NCBI GenBank assembly: GCA_040386975.1
Contig: JAZKEO010000005.1
Span: 1 to 52,983 of the forward strand
DNA: 52,983 bases
Reading direction: 5' to 3'
Source: M2408 sp040386975
GTDB taxonomy: Bacteria > Bacteroidota > Bacteroidia > Flavobacteriales_D > Crocinitomicaceae
Shown: positions 14,438-22,253 of the stretch, piece by piece
Layout of the letters: the number at the start of each line of letters is the position of its first letter
Numbering within the stretch: the stretch's first letter is position 1
Program-made: the position numbers and the translations under genes
The notes under the pieces: generated by a model
Databases searched by the model: none
What the model was told of the DNA's origin: nothing
The model's input: only the letters and a program-made list of their open reading frames with translations

Positions 14438-16110
14438 ATGAAAAATTGTCTTATATTTTTTTCCTATTTTGTTACCAGTTCTATTATTCTCAAGAATTAG
14501 AATGGGTTAAGTACTTTGAAAGTACAACTAGATCTAGAGGAAATTCAATTAGTTATGATTCTCAAAATAACATAATTATTTGTGGCAGATTTATGGGGGA
14601 TGTTGATTTTGATCTAAGTGATTCAATAGAAGTCCTCTATAGTGGTAGTTATGATGATGTATTTATAGTTAAACTTGATTCTTTAGGAAATTTTATTTGG
14701 GCAAAAAGAACAGGCAATTATGACGATGATGAGGGAAGTCAAATATCAATTGATAGTCAAGATAATATTTATCTAACAGGTTTTTTAAAAGGTGACGTTG
14801 ATCTTGACCCAGGAGACCAAGATATAATTACAAATGTAAACAGTTGGAATAATCATTTTCCCTTCCTTCAAAAATACGACCAAAACGGTGATTTAGTGTG
14901 GGCGAAATATTTTGATACAAATTGTGATGTATTAGGTTTGTCGGTTGATGTGGATAAAAGTGATAATGTTCTTTGGGCAATTCAAGCAGAATATTTAGAA
15001 TTGACTATTGATCAAGTTGACGTAACTTTTTCAAGTTTTGGTTATCACGATATTTTCATTCTCAAAATTAATCCAAATGGAGAATACAGTTGGTGTAAGC
15101 AGGTTGGAGGTGTATCTCATGAACGAGTTATGAGTGTGGAAACTGATGTAGAAAATAATGTTGTTGTTGGAGGCTTTTTTGCTTCAAGTGCAGATTTTGA
15201 TCCAGGACCAGAAATATTTGAATTGACAGATGTTAATTATCCATCAGCTTTTTGCTTAAAATTAGATTCATTGGGAAATTTTATGTGGGCAAAAAATAAA
15301 GATTCCCTTTTTATTGATTTTGAAGGCGATTTCAGCGAAATATATGATTTAGCTTGCGATAAAAATGGAAATGTTTTTGGATCTGCTAATTTAAATAATC
15401 ATAATGTTATTTTTAAATTGAATAAATATGGTACTGTTTTGTGGAATAAACATAATAACAATACATATATGAATTCAGGTGATCGATATGGGATCACTAT
15501 AGACACAATGGGGAATTTGTATAATGTAATAAATTATTTAGATAGTTTTGATTTAGATCCCGGAATTAATGTGGATATGGTTTATGATAACGGTTTGAAT
15601 TGTAATTTTGGTGCGGATGCAGCTGTAATACAAAGTTTTGATTCAAATGGAAATCTAATTTGGGGGAAATCAATTATTGGATGTCTTGGACTTATTTCAG
15701 ATCTAAATGTTAATGAAAAAGGAGTTATTTTATTTACAGGTGAGTTTTATAATTTTGATTTTTCATCAATAGATGGGGGAACAACTTTAGCGACAAACTC
15801 TGCATTAAGTATTTTAGTGGGTAAAATTAAAAATGATATTTTTTCAAATGTAGGTTTAGTTGAACAAAATTTAAATTTAGAAGGAGTCAAAATTTATCCA
15901 AATCCTGTAATAAATGATTTTGTAATAGTTTTACCCAAAGAAGAGAATTATGGACAACTGAAAATTAGTGATTTGAGTGGTAAAATTTTACTAGAATCAA
16001 CAGTTTCTAGTAATGAATTAATTGATTTAGGAGTAATTTCAAATGGAATCTATTTATTAGATTTAAAAACGAAGAATAGTGAACTAAAGACTAAATTTAT
16101 TAAATTATAA
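14438..16110 (+). CDS. Secreted beta-propeller-like repeat protein with type IX sorting domain; frame break at the start
   Basis: The open frame runs from about 14446 to 16110 (554 residues). It holds several repeats with the pattern FIVKLDSLGNFIWAKR / FLQKYDQNGDLVWAKYF / FCLKLDSLGNFMWAKN, each paired with a D-(F/L)-DPG segment, as in SBBP-type repeats. The C-terminus (about residues 480-554) is a type A T9SS sorting domain: VKIYPNPVINDF, then ISDLSGKILL and SNGIYLLDLKT. It is therefore exported through the Sec and T9SS pathways and attached at or released from the surface. The only sensible ATG (14438) is out of frame by one base: one extra A in the A-run 14441-14445, or one indel in the T-run 14456-14462, would join it to a good signal peptide ending YYSQ. 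A TTG at 14446 is the alternative start. Confidence 0.75.
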
Positions 16111-16131
16111 AAAATCATCTATATGATTTTT
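16110..16131 (+). terminator. Hairpin terminator after the T9SS cargo gene
   Basis: Perfect nine-base arms AAAAATCAT and ATGATTTTT with a four-base loop begin at the stop codon and end in a short T-run. The symmetric A/T flanks allow it to work in both directions. Confidence 0.5.
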
Positions 16132-16139
16132 GGATGCTA

Positions 16140-16201
16140 TTTTAAAGTTTATCGTTTTTACTTATTGAACACTGAAAAAAACGGCAGATAACACTTTAAA
16201 A
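16140..16201. repeat. Long interrupted hairpin between convergent genes
   Basis: The arms TTTTAAAGT (16140-16148) and ACTTTAAAA (16193-16201) pair perfectly. Inside them TATC pairs with GATA and CGTTTTT with AAAAACG, leaving small internal loops. With the hairpins at 16110-16131 and 16246-16282 this makes three tandem hairpins in a 190-base convergent spacer. It probably supports transcription termination. Confidence 0.45.
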
Positions 16202-16245
16202 TTTTTATTTCTTATTGAATTAGTTAGAAATGAAATTAATTGTAC

Positions 16246-16282
16246 AAAAAAAGTCCCGATGAAAATTCACCGAGACTTTTTT
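16246..16282. terminator. Bidirectional intrinsic terminator for the OmpA/TPR lipoprotein gene
   Basis: An A-run and AAAAAAGTC at the left pair with GACTTTTTT at the right; the inner stem continues as CG/CG and TGAA/TTCA around a two-base loop, with single mismatches. Each strand ends in a run of at least six T. It lies 20 bases after the stop of the minus-strand gene at 16302. Confidence 0.7.
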
Positions 16283-16301
16283 AAACCTTTATTTTCGATT
16301 C

Positions 16302-18002
16302 TTATTGAACAGATCCTGTAAAGTTTGGATTGTCTTTAAATTTTAAGAATTCTCTATCTTTTCCAGCTTTAGCTTTCAAAGAAGCATCTTTAGCGAATGC
16401 ACTTTTTAAATTGCTGATTACTAAATCAACTTTGTCCATTCTTGCAGCAGCGATTGCTTTCAAATAGTAACCCATTCCTGTTTCTTTATCTTTTGAAGCA
16501 TCGATTGTTTTAACAGCAGCATCTGGAGTTAAATTTAACAATTGAGCAAGTGCTTTGTTGAAACAATTTTCTGAACCATATTTAGCAATCGCATCAGCAT
16601 ATTTACCTTCTTTGATTGACCAGTATCCTAAGTTGTAGTTAACTTCTGAACCAGCACCTTTTGCTTCGTTGAATAATTTTTTCGCTTTTGCCCATTCACC
16701 TTTCATACCAGCGATAGCACCTAAGTTGTTTTTAGAGATTGCATTGTCTTGTAAACTGTTTGCTGCTTCAAATTTGAAACCTGCATCAGCCCAGTTACTT
16801 TGTAAGAATAACATTGCTCCAGCATTATTGTGGAAACGAATGTCTGTTGGATACAACAAACATCCTTCGTTGTATAATCTTAATTTTTCAGAAACATCGT
16901 CCGTTAAAGTAGCTGTAAACATGATTTCTTCAGCAGTTAATTTATCTGGATTAGTTTTAGAAATAGCAACTAATTCTTCATCTGTATATCCTGTTAAATC
17001 ATAAGTAACGATGATTTCAGAACGACGTAACAATGGAAAAACGTTTTTGTCAAGATAAACAAAGGTTTTAGCCATGTTTCTCATCTCGTTTTCTCTTTGA
17101 ACTGGATCTTTGTACATTTCCAATACACGAATAACCAATTGTTTTTCGTCTTGAGCCATCATAGATTTCTCTAATTCAACTTTGAAACCATCATAATCTT
17201 CACCTCTACCTGATAAAGAGTAAATTGTAGAATCTTGTGCTTTCGTGTTTTTGAATTTTTTAGCAAGATCAACTGTTGCTTTCTTTCCAGTTGTAGCACG
17301 ATCCATTGATAAAGATTCGTTTTTACCTTGTTCCCCTTCTGGTGAAGCATAACCAACAACATTGATAGTTTTGATATTGATTTTTGGGTTTGTTTCAGCT
17401 GCAGCTAACCAATTTTGAAATTCAAAGATATCCTTGTCTTTCATTTCGTTTTTACGTAAATCAGATTTACTTTTGTCAAAATTGATTTGTGCTTTAAATG
17501 TTTTCTCTGTTACACGTTGAAAATTATCTCCTTCAGTGATACATTTGAAATCTTTTTGAACCAATAACGGTGTGATAACAGTTGCATCAGCGATTTTTGT
17601 TGTAGGAATTTTATCTTTTTCTTTCGTACCTTTTTTGATAACTCCAGAAACAGTTAAATCAGCATTTTCCATGTCTGGTTTGTAAGCAACAACATCAGAA
17701 TATGAGATTTTCCCTCCAGGTTTGTATTGAATAACATTTCCGTTTCCAGTAACTTTTTCACCTTGAACAGTGATTGTTTTTAAAGCAGTGCTTCCTAACA
17801 TTGGAGTGATTTCAGCAGAAGCTTTTTTCTTGATACCTTTTGCCGGTAATTCAACTGAAACATTTATTTTTACACTGTCCGCATGCATTTCTAATGGGTT
17901 AGGCGTGACTGTGTATTTTACATCTTTCATCAAATCACAGCTACCAAGTAAAGAACTTGCTGATGCAACAAGAAAAAGACCTTTCAACGTATTTCTTTTC
18001 AT
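16302..18002 (-). CDS. Outer-membrane-associated lipoprotein with OmpA-like and TPR domains
   Basis: The 566-residue protein has a lipoprotein signal with lipobox L-G-S-C22. A beta-rich N-terminal region (about 30-160) is followed by an OmpA-like stretch at about 165-330, with NFDKSKSDLRKNE and NVVGYASPEGEQGKNESLSM, the usual peptidoglycan-binding layout with an inserted loop. From about 370 to 560 there are TPR-like helices (LRLYNEGCLLYPTDIRFHNN, EVNYNLGYWSIKEGKYADAI). It probably links the outer membrane to the wall and binds other envelope proteins. The gene is monocistronic, with its own promoter at 18057-18064 and terminator at 16246-16282, which suggests strong expression. Confidence 0.75.
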   Translation of the reverse strand: MKRNTLKGLFLVASASSLLGSCDLMKDVKYTVTPNPLEMHADSVKINVSVELPAKGIKKKASAEITPMLGSTALKTITVQGEKVTGNGNVIQYKPGGKISYSDVVAYKPDMENADLTVSGVIKKGTKEKDKIPTTKIADATVITPLLVQKDFKCITEGDNFQRVTEKTFKAQINFDKSKSDLRKNEMKDKDIFEFQNWLAAAETNPKINIKTINVVGYASPEGEQGKNESLSMDRATTGKKATVDLAKKFKNTKAQDSTIYSLSGRGEDYDGFKVELEKSMMAQDEKQLVIRVLEMYKDPVQRENEMRNMAKTFVYLDKNVFPLLRRSEIIVTYDLTGYTDEELVAISKTNPDKLTAEEIMFTATLTDDVSEKLRLYNEGCLLYPTDIRFHNNAGAMLFLQSNWADAGFKFEAANSLQDNAISKNNLGAIAGMKGEWAKAKKLFNEAKGAGSEVNYNLGYWSIKEGKYADAIAKYGSENCFNKALAQLLNLTPDAAVKTIDASKDKETGMGYYLKAIAAARMDKVDLVISNLKSAFAKDASLKAKAGKDREFLKFKDNPNFTGSVQ

Positions 18003-18056
18003 GTTTATTGGTTTTTATTTTTGTTTTAAATTAGTTTTCTTATTTTAAAATCCGAA

Positions 18057-18064
18057 CAAAAATA
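18057..18064 (-). promoter_or_regulatory. -7 box TATTTTTG for the OmpA/TPR lipoprotein gene
   Basis: On the minus strand TATTTTTG lies 54 bases before the start at 18002, so the mRNA has a leader of about 50 bases. No clear TTG -33 element is seen. Confidence 0.45.
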
Positions 18065-18334
18065 TATAAAAAATCAAATAAACAAGTAAAATTCCAAAAA
18101 ATATAAAGATTTGTTAGGAATACAACATTATTTTTGCTCATAATTTCTTTAAAAGCTAAGGCTGAAAGGCATAATGATTTTAGATGATTGTTGAGAATAT
18201 CATTAAGGTGAGTAATTAAAGATTCTTAAAAGTTTAAAATCCAGTTCAATGTACTGATAATTAATAATTTAACATGAATAAGTGTTTAGGTTCTTAAGCT
18301 AAATTTCAATTTTATTGTTAGAAGGATTGATTAC

Positions 18335-18369
18335 ATAATACATGGCACGGAAATTGTCACATGTATTAT
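18335..18369. promoter_or_regulatory. Ten-base inverted repeat upstream of the lipocalin-like gene
   Basis: ATAATACATG (18335-18344) and CATGTATTAT (18360-18369) are perfect inverted copies 15 bases apart, ending 20 bases before the ATG at 18390. The length and position at the presumed promoter fit an operator or a small hairpin in the leader. Confidence 0.4.
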
Positions 18370-18389
18370 TTGAATTTAAAATCATTAAA

Positions 18390-18794
18390 ATGAAAAAAAT
18401 AATTTTTGTATTAGCACTTATCTCTATCTTATTTGCTTCCTGTAAAAAAGACAGTCCTCGAAAAGTAGAAAAGATGTTGGAAGAAGGCAATTGGAAAATC
18501 ACTTATTTCGATGAAAAAGGAACAATTAAGTCTGAGACTTATTTAGGTGATGTTTTTACATTTAAAAATGATCAAGTGGTAAATGCAACACATTCTTCAA
18601 CAAGTTTTGAAGGTACTTGGGAATGTTCAAAATCAGACGGTAATACAATTTTTAGTTTAGATATGAAAAATCCATCTGAATTTTTGAATATCTCTAAAGA
18701 TTGGAAAGTAATAGAGAAAACTGATGTAAGTCTAAAATTAAGTTTTCTTGAAAATGATGGTAAAATGGATTATCTAAATTTTGATAAAAATTAG
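18390..18794 (+). CDS. Small lipoprotein, lipocalin-like
   Basis: The 134-residue protein begins with a lipoprotein signal (MKKIIFVLALISILFASCKK, lipobox F-A-S-C19). The mature part has the pattern of Bacteroidota lipocalin-like lipoproteins: EEGNWKITYFDEKG, TFKNDQVV, TSFEGTWECSKSDGNTI and a final strand SLKLSFLENDG. The ligand is unknown. The ATG at 18390 is chosen because it begins the signal peptide; the frame extends upstream to 18342 without one. It is monocistronic, with a strong terminator at 18857-18890. Confidence 0.75.
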   Translation: MKKIIFVLALISILFASCKKDSPRKVEKMLEEGNWKITYFDEKGTIKSETYLGDVFTFKNDQVVNATHSSTSFEGTWECSKSDGNTIFSLDMKNPSEFLNISKDWKVIEKTDVSLKLSFLENDGKMDYLNFDKN

Positions 18795-18856
18795 TTCAAG
18801 ATTTATAATCAAATAAGTTATAACAAGCAACCCTTTTTATTTTTGACACTATTTTT

Positions 18857-18890
18857 AAAACATCAAATGACAACATTTGATGTTTTTTTT
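18857..18890 (+). terminator. Intrinsic terminator after the lipocalin-like gene
   Basis: Perfect arms CATCAAATG (18861-18869) and CATTTGATG (18874-18882) around a four-base loop are followed by eight T. A-T pairs extend the stem outward. It ends about 96 bases after the stop codon. Confidence 0.85.
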
Positions 18891-19067
18891 GACTAATAAA
18901 ATCAATCTAATTTACAGATGTCGTAGTTAAGAAATAAAATTTATCTGCTTTAATGTTTAGTTTTTATTTTAGATCATGATTAAATGTAGACATTATTTTT
19001 AGTTTTGACCTAAAGTTTGAGTAAATTTAATTGGTATCAGTAGGAACTAAACAAAGAGCTTGGCTGT

Positions 19068-19586
19068 TTAATCTGATAATGCCTTCAAAAGCTCCTCAAT
19101 CGTTTTCTTTTCTCTTGGGTCAAGAAGTTTTTTTGCAATTTCAAACATCGGTTCTAAAACAAAAACGCGATTTTTTATTTCTGGATGAGGAATTTTTAAT
19201 TTTTCATCATCTAATACTATGTCATTATAATAAAGGATATCAATATCAATGATTCTGTCTTGGTAAGCTTTTTTTACTGATTTTTGACCTCTTCCAAGTG
19301 TTTTTTCAATGGATTCGATGCGTTTTAAAACTTCGTAAGTATCTAAATCTGTTTGAACAAGAATTGCTAAATTAAAAAATTCGTTTTCACTTTCAAAACC
19401 GAATGCTTTAGATTTATAAATACTTGATTTTTTTACGATTTTTCCAATTTCTTGTGAAATTAATTCCAAAGCCAATTCAATGTTTTTCTTTTTGTCTAAA
19501 AGATTTGTTCCAAGACCGAGGTATAGATTCACTTCGTGGCTGCCTTCGACGGTGTTAGATATGTGGATTGTTGGATTTTTAGACAT
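19068..19586 (-). CDS. folK: 2-amino-4-hydroxy-6-hydroxymethyldihydropteridine diphosphokinase
   Basis: Transfers pyrophosphate from ATP to 6-hydroxymethyl-7,8-dihydropterin in folate synthesis. The 172-residue protein has the family signatures in order: YLGLGTNLLDKKKNIELAL, SSIYKSKAFGF, FFNLAILVQTDL, ESIEKTLGRGQK, the metal-binding DRIIDIDILYYND and IPHPEIKNRVFVLEPM. The N-terminal extension of about 20 residues (MSKNPTIHISNTVEGSHE) is slightly longer than usual; the start is uncertain within it. It stands alone on the minus strand, and a degenerate spacer repeat begins immediately before its start codon (19587-19637). Confidence 0.93.
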   Translation of the reverse strand: MSKNPTIHISNTVEGSHEVNLYLGLGTNLLDKKKNIELALELISQEIGKIVKKSSIYKSKAFGFESENEFFNLAILVQTDLDTYEVLKRIESIEKTLGRGQKSVKKAYQDRIIDIDILYYNDIVLDDEKLKIPHPEIKNRVFVLEPMFEIAKKLLDPREKKTIEELLKALSD

Positions 19587-19637
19587 TTAGACTTTAGGAT
19601 ATTAGGATTTTAAGATATTAAGACTCAGAAGTCAAGA
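19587..19637. repeat. Degenerate spacer repeat abutting the folK start codon
   Basis: On the minus strand the sequence before folK contains CTTGACTTCTGA and TCTTAAAATCCTAATATCCT. The first block and most of the second recur directly before the gene at 41924, and the second is also at 5590-5634. Confidence 0.6.
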
Positions 19638-19664
19638 CAAATATTATTTTAATAAAAAAGTACA

Positions 19665-19708
19665 ACTTTTAACTCTTCACTTTTAACTTTTTATTTTTGA
19701 CTTTTTAA
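19665..19708. repeat. Heptad-period spacer repeat, AACTTTT/CACTTTT type
   Basis: Consecutive units AACTTTT, AACTCTT, CACTTTT, AACTTTT, TATTTTT and GACTTTT fill this spacer, upstream of gdhA. Confidence 0.55.
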
Positions 19709-19769
19709 TGTTTTTTCACAAATTTATCTTTTTTTATCAAAAAAAACACAAGTTAATTTTATTTTATAT

Positions 19770-19777
19770 TACATTTG
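19770..19777 (+). promoter_or_regulatory. -7 box TACATTTG of gdhA
   Basis: TACATTTG matches the TAnnTTTG consensus and ends 26 bases upstream of the start codon. Confidence 0.5.
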
Positions 19778-19803
19778 CCATGTTATAAAAAATTACATTA
19801 AAT

Positions 19804-21159
19804 ATGTCTAGCAAATACCAAGGAGAAATTGACGCTTTCATGGCAAAAGTAAAAGCTACTAATGGTCACGAAGCAGAATTTTTACAAGCAGTTCACGAAG
19901 TTGCTGAAGCTGTAATTCCATTTATGGAAAATCATCCAAAATACAAAGAACACAAAATTTTGGAAAGAATCATTGAACCTGAAAGAACAATTTTGTTCAG
20001 AGTTCCTTGGTTGGATGACAAAGGAGAAATCCAAGTAAACAGAGGTTACCGTGTTGAGTTTAACTCTGCAATAGGACCATACAAAGGTGGTTTACGTTTC
20101 CATCCTTCAGTAAACTTGTCTATCTTAAAATTCTTAGGTTTCGAGCAAATTTTCAAAAACTCTTTGACAACTTTACCAATGGGTGGAGGAAAAGGAGGTT
20201 CTGATTTTGATCCAAAAGGAAAATCTGACAATGAAGTAATGAAATTTTGTCAATCATTTATGACTGAATTATGTCGTCATATTGGTGCTGATACAGACGT
20301 TCCAGCTGGTGATATCGGTGTTGGAGGTCGTGAAATCGGTTACATGTTTGGACAATACAAAAGAATCCGTAACGAGTTTACAGGTGTATTAACAGGTAAA
20401 GCGCGTAACTGGGGTGGATCTTTGATTCGTCCAGAAGCTACAGGATACGGAACAGTATATTTCGCTAAAGAAATGTTGGCAACAAAAGGTGATTCTTTCC
20501 AAGGAAAAACAGTTGTTGTTTCAGGTTCTGGAAACGTTGCTCAATATGCTACTGAAAAAGCTACACAATTAGGTGGTAAAGTGGTTACAATGTCTGATTC
20601 TTCTGGTTACATTCACGATGCTGACGGAATTAACGCTGAGAAATTGGCTTTCGTTATGGAAATCAAAAATGTAAAAAGAGGTCGTATTGAAGAGTACGTT
20701 GCGAAATATCCATCTGCGAAATTTGTTGCTGGAAAACGTCCATGGGAAGTTAAAGCGGATATCGCTTTGCCATGTGCTACACAAAACGAATTGAACGGTG
20801 ACGAAGCAAAAATGTTAGTTGCTAACGGAGTGAAATGTGTTGCTGAAGGAGCAAACATGCCAACAACTCCAGAAGGAATTACTGCTTTCCAAGCGGCTAA
20901 AGTATTGTTCTCTCCAGGAAAAGCGTCTAACGCTGGTGGAGTTGCAACTTCTGGTTTGGAAATGTCACAAAACTCTTTACGTTTGTCTTGGCCAGCTGAA
21001 GAAGTTGACGCTAAATTACACGGAATTATGGTTTCTATCCACGAAGCTTGTGTGAAATATGGTGCTGATTCTGATGGTCATGTTGATTACGTGAAAGGAG
21101 CGAACATTGCAGGATTTGTGAAAGTTGCAGATTCTATGATTGACCAAGGTCTAGTTTAA
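19804..21159 (+). CDS. gdhA: NADP-specific glutamate dehydrogenase
   Basis: Interconverts 2-oxoglutarate plus ammonium and glutamate, using NADPH in the assimilatory direction. The 451-residue length is that of the hexameric short-chain GDH. The catalytic region LTTLPMGGGKGGSDF, the substrate-binding NSAIGPYKGGLRFH and VPAGDIGVGGREIGYMFGQY are intact. The nucleotide-binding motif VVSGSGNVAQYA begins near residue 240. Codons here are noticeably more regular than in neighbouring genes (many GGT, GCT, GAC), consistent with high expression. It is monocistronic, with a promoter at 19770-19777, a structured element directly after the stop and a strong terminator at 21294-21330. Confidence 0.96.
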   Translation: MSSKYQGEIDAFMAKVKATNGHEAEFLQAVHEVAEAVIPFMENHPKYKEHKILERIIEPERTILFRVPWLDDKGEIQVNRGYRVEFNSAIGPYKGGLRFHPSVNLSILKFLGFEQIFKNSLTTLPMGGGKGGSDFDPKGKSDNEVMKFCQSFMTELCRHIGADTDVPAGDIGVGGREIGYMFGQYKRIRNEFTGVLTGKARNWGGSLIRPEATGYGTVYFAKEMLATKGDSFQGKTVVVSGSGNVAQYATEKATQLGGKVVTMSDSSGYIHDADGINAEKLAFVMEIKNVKRGRIEEYVAKYPSAKFVAGKRPWEVKADIALPCATQNELNGDEAKMLVANGVKCVAEGANMPTTPEGITAFQAAKVLFSPGKASNAGGVATSGLEMSQNSLRLSWPAEEVDAKLHGIMVSIHEACVKYGADSDGHVDYVKGANIAGFVKVADSMIDQGLV

Positions 21160-21281
21160 GAAATTCGAAAATTTATTTTTTCTTCGTTGGACTTCAATTT
21201 TTTTCTTTTCATTTACTTGATGTAAACTCAAAGAAAAAAATCTTATCCGCCTCGAAAATTCCAAATTTTAGAACTTCTTAA
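21156..21281. repeat. Structured element, copy 1, with conserved core TCATTTACTTGAT-NNN-AACTCAAA
   Basis: The region right after gdhA folds into one long interrupted hairpin. Outer arms TTAAGAA / TTCTTAA and AAAATTT / AAATTTT enclose TTCTTCGTTG (21180-21189) and CGCCTCGAA (21249-21257). The inner stem is eleven pairs (21198-21208 with 21230-21240). The apex holds TCATTTACTTGAT (21209-21221) and AACTCAAA (21225-21232). The same blocks in the same order occur at 48335-48438 with different stem sequences. Confidence 0.65.
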
Positions 21282-21293
21282 GAACTATATTGA

Positions 21294-21330
21294 AAGCCGA
21301 TATCCGCCGTGGTGGATGTCGGTTTTTTTT
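21294..21330 (+). terminator. Intrinsic terminator of gdhA
   Basis: Arms CCGATATCC (21297-21305) and GGATGTCGG (21314-21322) pair with one G-T wobble around an eight-base loop and are followed by eight T. It is GC-richer than the surrounding spacer. Confidence 0.85.
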
Positions 21331-21363
21331 GTAAGTAAAATTTGGATTTAGGAAATTCTTTTT

Positions 21364-21371
21364 TATATTTG
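21364..21371 (+). promoter_or_regulatory. -7 box TATATTTG before the STAS-like gene
   Basis: A perfect TAnnTTTG match. Eight bases downstream an eight-codon reading frame (ATG at 21380, TGA at 21404-21406) overlaps the ATG at 21403 and could act as a coupling leader. Confidence 0.5.
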
Positions 21372-21402
21372 AAAGAATAATGAACTTCAAGCTGAAAATA
21401 GA

Positions 21403-21804
21403 ATGATTCCTGACGACATAAAAGTTTTATCTTCAAAAACGGTAGCACCTTATGTTGTTTCTTTTTGCGACGATGGTTTGTTGTATGTTCGTGTTACATC
21501 TGAGGAAGATGAGACAGTTGAAAGATCAATGAAATTGGTTGAAACGATTGGAGAAATGGTTAACTATAAAAAAGTACCTTTACTTTCTAAATTTGACGAA
21601 TTTGCCTTACCACCAAAAGAAAACCGTGATTTTTGGGCAAAAAAAGATTCTTGTCCTTATACAAGTGCTGAGGCTTTTATTGTTGATTCCCTTGCAATGA
21701 AACTTATTTCTAATTTTTATTTGCTTTGCAATAAACCTCAAAGAGAAACAAAAATGTTTACAACAGTTGAAGACGCAAGAAAATGGTTGAAAACATTTCT
21801 TTGA
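21403..21804 (+). CDS. STAS/SpoIIAA-like (DUF7793-type) protein
   Basis: The 133-residue soluble protein resembles the short SpoIIAA/STAS-like family widespread in Bacteroidota. Typical features are the strand pair VVSFCDDGLLYVRVTSEEDE, a helix with repeated Glu/Lys, and the C-terminal pattern TSAEAFIVDSLAMKLISNFY...NKP...TKMFTTVEDARKWLKTF. Members may bind small molecules or protein partners; no specific role is established. Its stop overlaps the ATG of the next gene as ATGA (21802-21806), so the two are translationally coupled. Confidence 0.65.
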   Translation: MIPDDIKVLSSKTVAPYVVSFCDDGLLYVRVTSEEDETVERSMKLVETIGEMVNYKKVPLLSKFDEFALPPKENRDFWAKKDSCPYTSAEAFIVDSLAMKLISNFYLLCNKPQRETKMFTTVEDARKWLKTFL

Positions 21805-22253
21805 TGAAAATGAATAAAGATATAATTTATAAATTAACCATAATTTCGGGTCTTATACCTGCAACTATACTTTTACTTCTCACAATAATTGGAATCAGTA
21901 ATATTTTTTCTTTTCACGAAATTCGTTTTAAAGAATTTATTGTTTTCACGTCAATGATTCTTGGAATTGTAGGTTATGTTGGGCTTTTAACTTCACTGAT
22001 ATTTAATAATAAAACAATTCTAAATTTGATTTTATTATTGTTAGGATTAATAGGATTTGTAATTTTTACTTCTTTTGAAGGAGGTTTATATGCTTGGAAA
22101 TGGATTATAACAATGGAAGAACCAGAAGAGTGGTTTATTCCAGTTTGGCCTAATGTTGTTTCATTAATTGGTATAGTTGTTAATAGTTTTAAAATCATTA
22201 AAAAAGCAAAAAATGAACAAAAACATACCTTTCCAAATCACAGATTGGGATAA
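21804..22253 (+). CDS. Four-helix membrane protein of unknown function
   Basis: The 149-residue protein has four hydrophobic segments: about residues 10-32 (LTIISGLIPATILLLLTIIG), 45-66, 71-92 (ILNLILLLLGLIGFVIFTSF) and 115-135 (VWPNVVSLIGIVVNSFKII). It ends in a basic tail. The family is not recognised. Its ATG shares bases with the stop of the STAS-like gene, and its 3' end overlaps the cupin gene by 41 bases, so the three genes form one compact operon. Confidence 0.65.
   Translation: MKMNKDIIYKLTIISGLIPATILLLLTIIGISNIFSFHEIRFKEFIVFTSMILGIVGYVGLLTSLIFNNKTILNLILLLLGLIGFVIFTSFEGGLYAWKWIITMEEPEEWFIPVWPNVVSLIGIVVNSFKIIKKAKNEQKHTFPNHRLG

Larger units (their letters stand above)
18003..18389. 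other. 387-base divergent spacer without a gene
   Basis: This spacer separates the minus-strand OmpA/TPR lipoprotein gene from the plus-strand lipocalin-like gene. It contains a minus-strand -7 box (18057-18064) and an inverted repeat at 18335-18369. The remaining roughly 250 bases are A/T-rich, with no credible reading frame and no RNA gene that I can recognise. Confidence 0.6.

Noticed and set aside
19031..19252. Short plus-strand frame opposite the end of folK
   Set aside because: It is antisense to conserved folK codons and does not resemble a protein.
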